Positions 60,063 to 64,000 of a stretch of 64,000 nucleotides of DNA are shown here, in pieces. The stretch is from Lysobacterales bacterium (GTDB taxonomy: Bacteria; Pseudomonadota; Gammaproteobacteria; Xanthomonadales; Xanthomonadaceae), in contig JAGRJY010000026.1 of NCBI GenBank assembly GCA_020442465.1, positions 18,621 to 82,620 of the forward strand, written 5' to 3'. The notes beneath the pieces are model-generated. The model had not been told where the DNA came from, did no database searches, and saw only the letters and a list, made by a program, of their open reading frames with translations. The number at the start of each line of letters is the position of its first letter. The stretch's first letter is position 1. Both the position numbers and the translations under genes were made by a program.

Positions 60063-62375
60063 CTATTCGAAGCCGTTCGCGAACACGTAATTGGCATCCG
60101 GACCATTGCCGGCGATGGCGACGGTCAGGCGCAGCACCGGCAGCGGAGGCGGCGATTCGACCGGCGCGCCCTGTGCGGTCAGGGTGATGGCGCCGAACAG
60201 CGTGTCCGGCTGCGGGCCGTTCGGGCTGACGGTGAAGGTGACAGTCTCGTCTCCGCCGTTGGTCACGGAGAAGGTGGGCGCGCTGAACTGCACGTTGATG
60301 TCCGGATCGCCCTCGTAGCCGAGCAGCCAGACCTGGCCGCCGGGGATGGTGCCAGTAAAGGTGCGGCTGAAAACGCAGGTGGGCGTGCACGCGAGGTTGC
60401 GTAGGGAAGGAATGTTCAGGTTGCGCACGCTGATCGAACCACCGGTCGGGTTCGCGGCGAGGAAGTTCGCAAAGCTCTCGTCCATCACCAGGCCGGCTTC
60501 GATGGCGAGGTCAGGGCGGACCAGGCCGTGGCCGACCTGGTCGGGGTTCCAGGGCGTGATTCGATCCTCTTCGGTGCCTTCCGGCGACGCACTGAGCTGC
60601 AGCGCAGACGTTGTCGCTGTGGCGGACCAGTCCGGACGCAGCGCCCGCAGCAGCACCGCTGCGCCGCCGACAATCGCCGCACTCAATGACGTTCCGCTGG
60701 TCTGAATGTAGCCCGTGCTCAGGATGATCAGAGGGTACGGGACAATGAGTGAGTGGCCAGGGGCAGTGAGATCAGGCTTGCTGAGGTCGACGAGCGGATC
60801 GGGCAGCGGGCCTCGCCGCGAATAGAAGGACAAGACGTTACCCTGCCTGACGGCGCTGACCATGTCGACGAAGGTGTCGCCAGGCAGGTTGGCCTCGATC
60901 AGGGCGCGGAAGGCCGGTCCAAGGTTCGAACCTACGGTATAGGCCGGCAGGCTGGTTTCGTCCGGAAAGCCAAACGCTGATCCACTCGGCTCTCCATAGA
61001 AGACCACCACCTCTGCGCCGGCTGCTTGGGCGTTCAGACTCTTCTCGGTGAAGCTGCACGCCATGCTGGACTGGTGATATGCGACGAGCGCGATGGCGCC
61101 GTCGAAATGGCCGTCAGGAAATCCGCCCGAAGCTGTACACCCGAACAGGTTGTTTGGATCAATCCGGATCGGGTAGCTTCCAGAGTTCCCGAAGGGCCCG
61201 TTTTCGAAGGGGTTCAGTACGACAGACTGGAGCTCTGGCGGTGGAACCCCGGGTCCGATTGCGGAAAGGCTGCCGAACTGCACTGCCTCATCGTGCGACG
61301 AAGCGGCAGTGCTGAGCATCCACGGTGCGCGATGGCCGGCTGTCACGCTGGCAGCGCTCTTGTTGCCCGCGGGACCAACCACCACCACACCCGCGTCGAC
61401 CAGATCCAGCAATGCGCGATCAACGTCTGTCCACGGCGTTTCGCCCCCCTCGAGGCCGAACAGAACCACATCAACATCGCCGTCGACGAGTACGTTGTCG
61501 ACTGCGGCGACCATCGCAGAGAGCACGCACCCTTGACCCGGCACTGAACAAACGTCGTAGCTGCGCAGAGTGGCGCAGGGCGCAACACCCGAAATGGACG
61601 TGTAGGGGGCGGGGAGGGAGAGGTACTGATCGGCGGTGGTCGACACGTAGTTGCCGACCGCGGCGCCGGCCGTGGAGGTGCCATGCCGCAGCTCGTCGCC
61701 AGGATTCGGGCCGTTGCAGATGCCCGCCTCGGCCGTGGTGCAGTCCCGAGCACTGCGCACTTTCGGCACAACAGCACTGAACCCGCAGCCCAGGTCATTC
61801 GCAAAGCTTCGGTGCGTCGTGTCGATGCCGCTGTCGAGCAGACCGAGTACCTTGCCGCGACCGAATGACGTGGCCGGTGGAGGTGGCGAAAGCGCCCACA
61901 CGTTGTCCGCACCGATGAAAGTTGGCGCCCGGTAGGTGGCAGGCCAGTAGGCCACGTCGGGCTGCACCGATTCCGCGCCGAGCAGCGCCGCGACCCGGGA
62001 CGCTTCGGCCGCCGAAAGCTCCAGCGCGACACCGCTTCGCGCGTAGAGATACTCGTGCGTCAATCTGGGGGTGCGTTCGATGACCGCTTCAATGCGTTTC
62101 AGCCACGCGGCTTGTGTGGATCGCAGATGCGCAACGTACGCCTGGCTCGCAGCACTATGCGCATCAAAGCGTTGACCCTCTTCGGGCATCGAACGCGCGA
62201 GGCCGGATGTCGAGCCGTCGTAGTGGGCTGCGCCGGACTCGGCAAAGCGGACCAGGTAGGTTCTGCGCGCATCTTTGGACACTGGAGTGTCCACGGCGAA
62301 TACGGGCCGTTGCCAGATGAGCAGGGTGCAGGCAACGAGCAAGAGCCAACATGACGCGCTGTTCGGGTTTGTCAT
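60063..62375 (-). CDS. Secreted S8 subtilisin-like protease with PA insert and NGFE C-terminus
   Basis: The 770-residue exported protein has a signal peptide (about residues 1-27) and a pro-region to about 150. The S8 triad is intact: Asp181 (LLDSGIDTTH), His231 (RHGTSTAG), oxyanion Asn338 and Ser563 (QTSGTSLSAA). A PA-like domain (about 380-510) lies between His and Ser. Beta-sandwich text (VTFTVSPNGPQPDTLFG) follows. The protein ends VFANGFE, close to the DGFE of the FG-GAP protein. It resembles subtilases used outside the cell for nutrient gain or defence. GC content is lower than its neighbours (about 60 percent over 61-62 kb by eye). Confidence 0.9.
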   Translation of the reverse strand: MTNPNSASCWLLLVACTLLIWQRPVFAVDTPVSKDARRTYLVRFAESGAAHYDGSTSGLARSMPEEGQRFDAHSAASQAYVAHLRSTQAAWLKRIEAVIERTPRLTHEYLYARSGVALELSAAEASRVAALLGAESVQPDVAYWPATYRAPTFIGADNVWALSPPPPATSFGRGKVLGLLDSGIDTTHRSFANDLGCGFSAVVPKVRSARDCTTAEAGICNGPNPGDELRHGTSTAGAAVGNYVSTTADQYLSLPAPYTSISGVAPCATLRSYDVCSVPGQGCVLSAMVAAVDNVLVDGDVDVVLFGLEGGETPWTDVDRALLDLVDAGVVVVGPAGNKSAASVTAGHRAPWMLSTAASSHDEAVQFGSLSAIGPGVPPPELQSVVLNPFENGPFGNSGSYPIRIDPNNLFGCTASGGFPDGHFDGAIALVAYHQSSMACSFTEKSLNAQAAGAEVVVFYGEPSGSAFGFPDETSLPAYTVGSNLGPAFRALIEANLPGDTFVDMVSAVRQGNVLSFYSRRGPLPDPLVDLSKPDLTAPGHSLIVPYPLIILSTGYIQTSGTSLSAAIVGGAAVLLRALRPDWSATATTSALQLSASPEGTEEDRITPWNPDQVGHGLVRPDLAIEAGLVMDESFANFLAANPTGGSISVRNLNIPSLRNLACTPTCVFSRTFTGTIPGGQVWLLGYEGDPDINVQFSAPTFSVTNGGDETVTFTVSPNGPQPDTLFGAITLTAQGAPVESPPPLPVLRLTVAIAGNGPDANYVFANGFE

Positions 62376-62617
62376 CGGCGAATTCTTGTTCGAATGGGGT
62401 GCTGCCGCGGCGAACGTGCGCGATGCGACGATGGGCGCAAATCAGACGCACGTCGCCGGCCGTAGATGTGCGGAAGTCCAGTCGCGTTGGAGGCAGCTCA
62501 ATGGGTGTTGGCGGCCGCTTTGCCAGTGTCGCACGTCCGGTGGCGGAGCCGGCACCCCGAAGTTGACTCCGGGTATCCCAGAGGCGATCTCAGTGCAGGA
62601 CACAGATCGGGGCAGAC

Positions 62618-63610
62618 TCAGTCGTAGCTCAACGCCCGGCTGCGTCCCCAGAACACCCGATACGAGAAGATCGTGTAGCCGACGATGGCGGGCAGGGTGA
62701 TGCCTGCGCCGATCAGCATGATCCACAGCGATTCGGGTGCGGCGGCGGCCTGCCAGAGGGTCAGTCGGTCGATCACCAGATAGGGGAACAGGCTGTAGGC
62801 CAGGCCGGCGAAGGCCAGCACGAACAGCCCGACGGCGCAGGCGAAGGGCTGCCAGTCGCCGCCGCCGAGACCCCGACGCAATTGACGCAGTCGGCGCTCG
62901 GCGTAGAAGAAGACGCCTGCGGAGAGCAGTGGAATCGGCATCAGCGCGAACAGCTGCGGCAGGGCGAACCACTTGGCGAAGATGCGCGCGCTCACCAACG
63001 GGGTGACCAGCGACACCGCGGCGATACCCGCGCCGGTCAACCACAGCGCGCGCCAGGCCCAACGCAGCGCGCGCTCGCGCAGTGCGCCTTCGGTCTTCAT
63101 CACCAGCCAGGTCGCGCCGAGCAGGGTGTAGCCCGACGCCAAACCGATCGCGATCAGCGCCGCAAACACGAGGCCCGATGCGTCGCTGGCGAAGCCGACG
63201 ATGTAGCTGCCGAGCATCCAGCCCTGGGCCAGTGCGGCGAGCAATGAGCCAACGAAGAAGGCGGTGTTCCACAGCGGCTTGTGCTCGTCGTGGGCCTTGA
63301 CCCGGAAGTCGAACGCCACGCCACGCACGATCAGCGCGATCAGCATCAGGGTCACCGGCAGATACAGTGCGCCGAGGATGATGCCGTGGGCGGCCGGGAA
63401 GGCGACCAGCAACAGGCCGACGCCGAGCACCAGCCAGGTTTCGTTGGCGTCCCAGAACGGCCCGATCGAGGCGACCATCGCGTCGCGCTCGTCGGCGCTC
63501 GCCGTGCGCATGAGGATGCCGACGCCCAGGTCGTAGCCGTCGAGCACGACGTACACCAGCATGGCCAGCGCCATCAGCGCGGTGAAGATCAACGGCAGCC
63601 AGGCATCCAT
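62618..63610 (-). CDS. cydB: Cytochrome bd ubiquinol oxidase subunit II
   Basis: The 330-residue, roughly nine-helix inner-membrane protein pairs with CydA to oxidise quinol with O2. Typical text: LVYVVLDGYDLGVGIL at the start, GPFWDANETWLVLGVG, HDEHKPLWNTAFFVGS, and GAGITLPAIVGYTIFSYRVFWG at the end. It starts one base after the cydA stop. No CydX-like small ORF was found in the 240 bases downstream, although one is usual in enterobacteria. Confidence 0.94.
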   Translation of the reverse strand: MDAWLPLIFTALMALAMLVYVVLDGYDLGVGILMRTASADERDAMVASIGPFWDANETWLVLGVGLLLVAFPAAHGIILGALYLPVTLMLIALIVRGVAFDFRVKAHDEHKPLWNTAFFVGSLLAALAQGWMLGSYIVGFASDASGLVFAALIAIGLASGYTLLGATWLVMKTEGALRERALRWAWRALWLTGAGIAAVSLVTPLVSARIFAKWFALPQLFALMPIPLLSAGVFFYAERRLRQLRRGLGGGDWQPFACAVGLFVLAFAGLAYSLFPYLVIDRLTLWQAAAAPESLWIMLIGAGITLPAIVGYTIFSYRVFWGRSRALSYD

Positions 63611-63611
63611 C

Positions 63612-64000
63612 TCAGGCTCCTTCGAGCGCGGCGTCGTCGACCGCGCGGGTCTTGGCCAGCTCGGGTTTGCCGGCCATGTGGAACAGCACGGTGACGTACG
63701 CCACGAGCAGCAGCACGTACAGGCCGAGATAGGCGGTGAGGCTCAGGCCGATCCATGGTGCTGGCACGCTGGAGGCGGCGTCCGCGGTACGCAGCACGCC
63801 ATACACCAGGAACGGCTGGCGACCGATCTCGGTGACGTACCAGCCGGCGAGCGTCGCGACCCAGCCGGAGAAGGTCATGCCGATCCACACACGCAGTTGC
63901 AGCGGCGAGGGTTCGCGGCGGCGCAGCAGGGTCCACGCCCCCCAGCCGGCGACGGCCAGCATCAGCATGCCGACGCCGACCATGACGCGAAACCCGTAGA
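63612..64000 (-). CDS. cydA: Cytochrome bd ubiquinol oxidase subunit I (3' part only)
   Basis: The C-terminal 128 or so residues of CydA lie here; the gene continues beyond 64000. Visible text: YGFRVMVGVGMLMLAVAGW, then EPSPLQLRVWIGMTFSGWVATLAGWYVTEIGRQPFLVYGVLRTADAAS. The GWxxxExGRQPW-like motif (here EIGRQPFLVYG) is the usual C-terminal quinol-oxidase signature. The preceding haem domains are outside the window. It is upstream of cydB in the same operon. Confidence 0.9.
   Translation of the reverse strand, partial: YGFRVMVGVGMLMLAVAGWGAWTLLRRREPSPLQLRVWIGMTFSGWVATLAGWYVTEIGRQPFLVYGVLRTADAASSVPAPWIGLSLTAYLGLYVLLLVAYVTVLFHMAGKPELAKTRAVDDAALEGA

Noticed and set aside
62376..62617. Search for a cydX gene downstream of cydB
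   Set aside because: No short hydrophobic ORF with an RBS and a start like MWYF was found on the minus strand.
1..64000. CRISPR arrays, insertion sequences, tRNA/rRNA genes, prophage genes
   Set aside because: No regularly spaced short repeats, transposase or integrase motifs, tRNA cloverleaf sequence or rRNA segments were seen; the only repeat array is the non-coding tract near 52 kb.

Overview
The window is about 64 kb of GC-rich (roughly 65-70 percent), densely coding chromosome from a Gram-negative gammaproteobacterium. Two things suggest a Xanthomonadales (Lysobacterales)-type relative: my recollection of gene order in that group (hslVU followed by a DUF971 gene and ubiE; purC, a DnaJ-like gene and rpe upstream of trpE), and secreted proteins carrying a GFE-type C-terminal motif. 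No species can be named. Genes are tightly packed with many ATGA and TGATG overlaps. No tRNA, rRNA, insertion sequence, integrase or CRISPR array was seen.

Layout. 0-12 kb: housekeeping genes hslV-hslU (ATP-dependent protease), an NTF2-like secreted protein, a DUF971 protein, a diguanylate cyclase with a periplasmic propeller coupled to an ElaA-type acetyltransferase, ubiE, an MgtE-type magnesium transporter and glnE. 11.9-20.4 kb: a CaCA exchanger, then a ten-gene Mrp/Mbh-type cation/proton antiporter operon in the order E-F-G-(DUF4040/MbhE)-B-C-D, followed by a second antiporter-like subunit, a small membrane protein and a third antiporter-like subunit. 20.5-22 kb: an anion permease on the opposite strand. 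22.2-32 kb: an envelope/lipid module made of a surface-lipase-type lipoprotein, a DUF1302 outer-membrane-type protein, a DUF1329 periplasmic protein, a YCF48 Asp-box propeller and an MMPL/RND transporter. 32-36 kb: an MscS channel fused to a cyclic-nucleotide-binding domain, a DMT exporter and purC.

36-41 kb: an FG-GAP/ASPIC protein translationally coupled to a vanadium-haloperoxidase-type PAP2 enzyme with intact active-site motifs, then a monohaem cytochrome c, a short J-domain membrane protein and rpe. 41-48.5 kb: a dedicated proteobacterial sortase system: class GN sortase, a 73-residue ORF and a VIT/vWA sortase target on the minus strand, divergent from a response regulator and sensor kinase (PdsR/PdsS type), then a TPM-domain zinc-ribbon protein. 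48.7-53.4 kb: the Anbu neighbourhood (ATP-grasp, alpha-E, transglutaminase and the proteasome homologue Anbu), interrupted by about 750 bp of non-coding repeats. 53.4-64 kb: trpE, an ADP-ribosylglycohydrolase, a Cdd1-like helix-hairpin-helix protein, pyrC, a dihaem cytochrome, a solute-binding-like protein, an S8 protease with a PA insert, cydB and the 3' part of cydA cut by the window end.

The best candidates for incompletely described biology are the lipase-DUF1302-DUF1329-YCF48-MMPL module (inferred trans-envelope transport of a hydrophobic substrate), the Mbh-ordered antiporter with three D-type subunits, one of which has lost the key lysine, and the sortase locus, whose single target lacks a clear LPXTG motif and which carries an extra small ORF. 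All coordinates come from direct reading; family assignments rest on recognised motifs, not on database searches.
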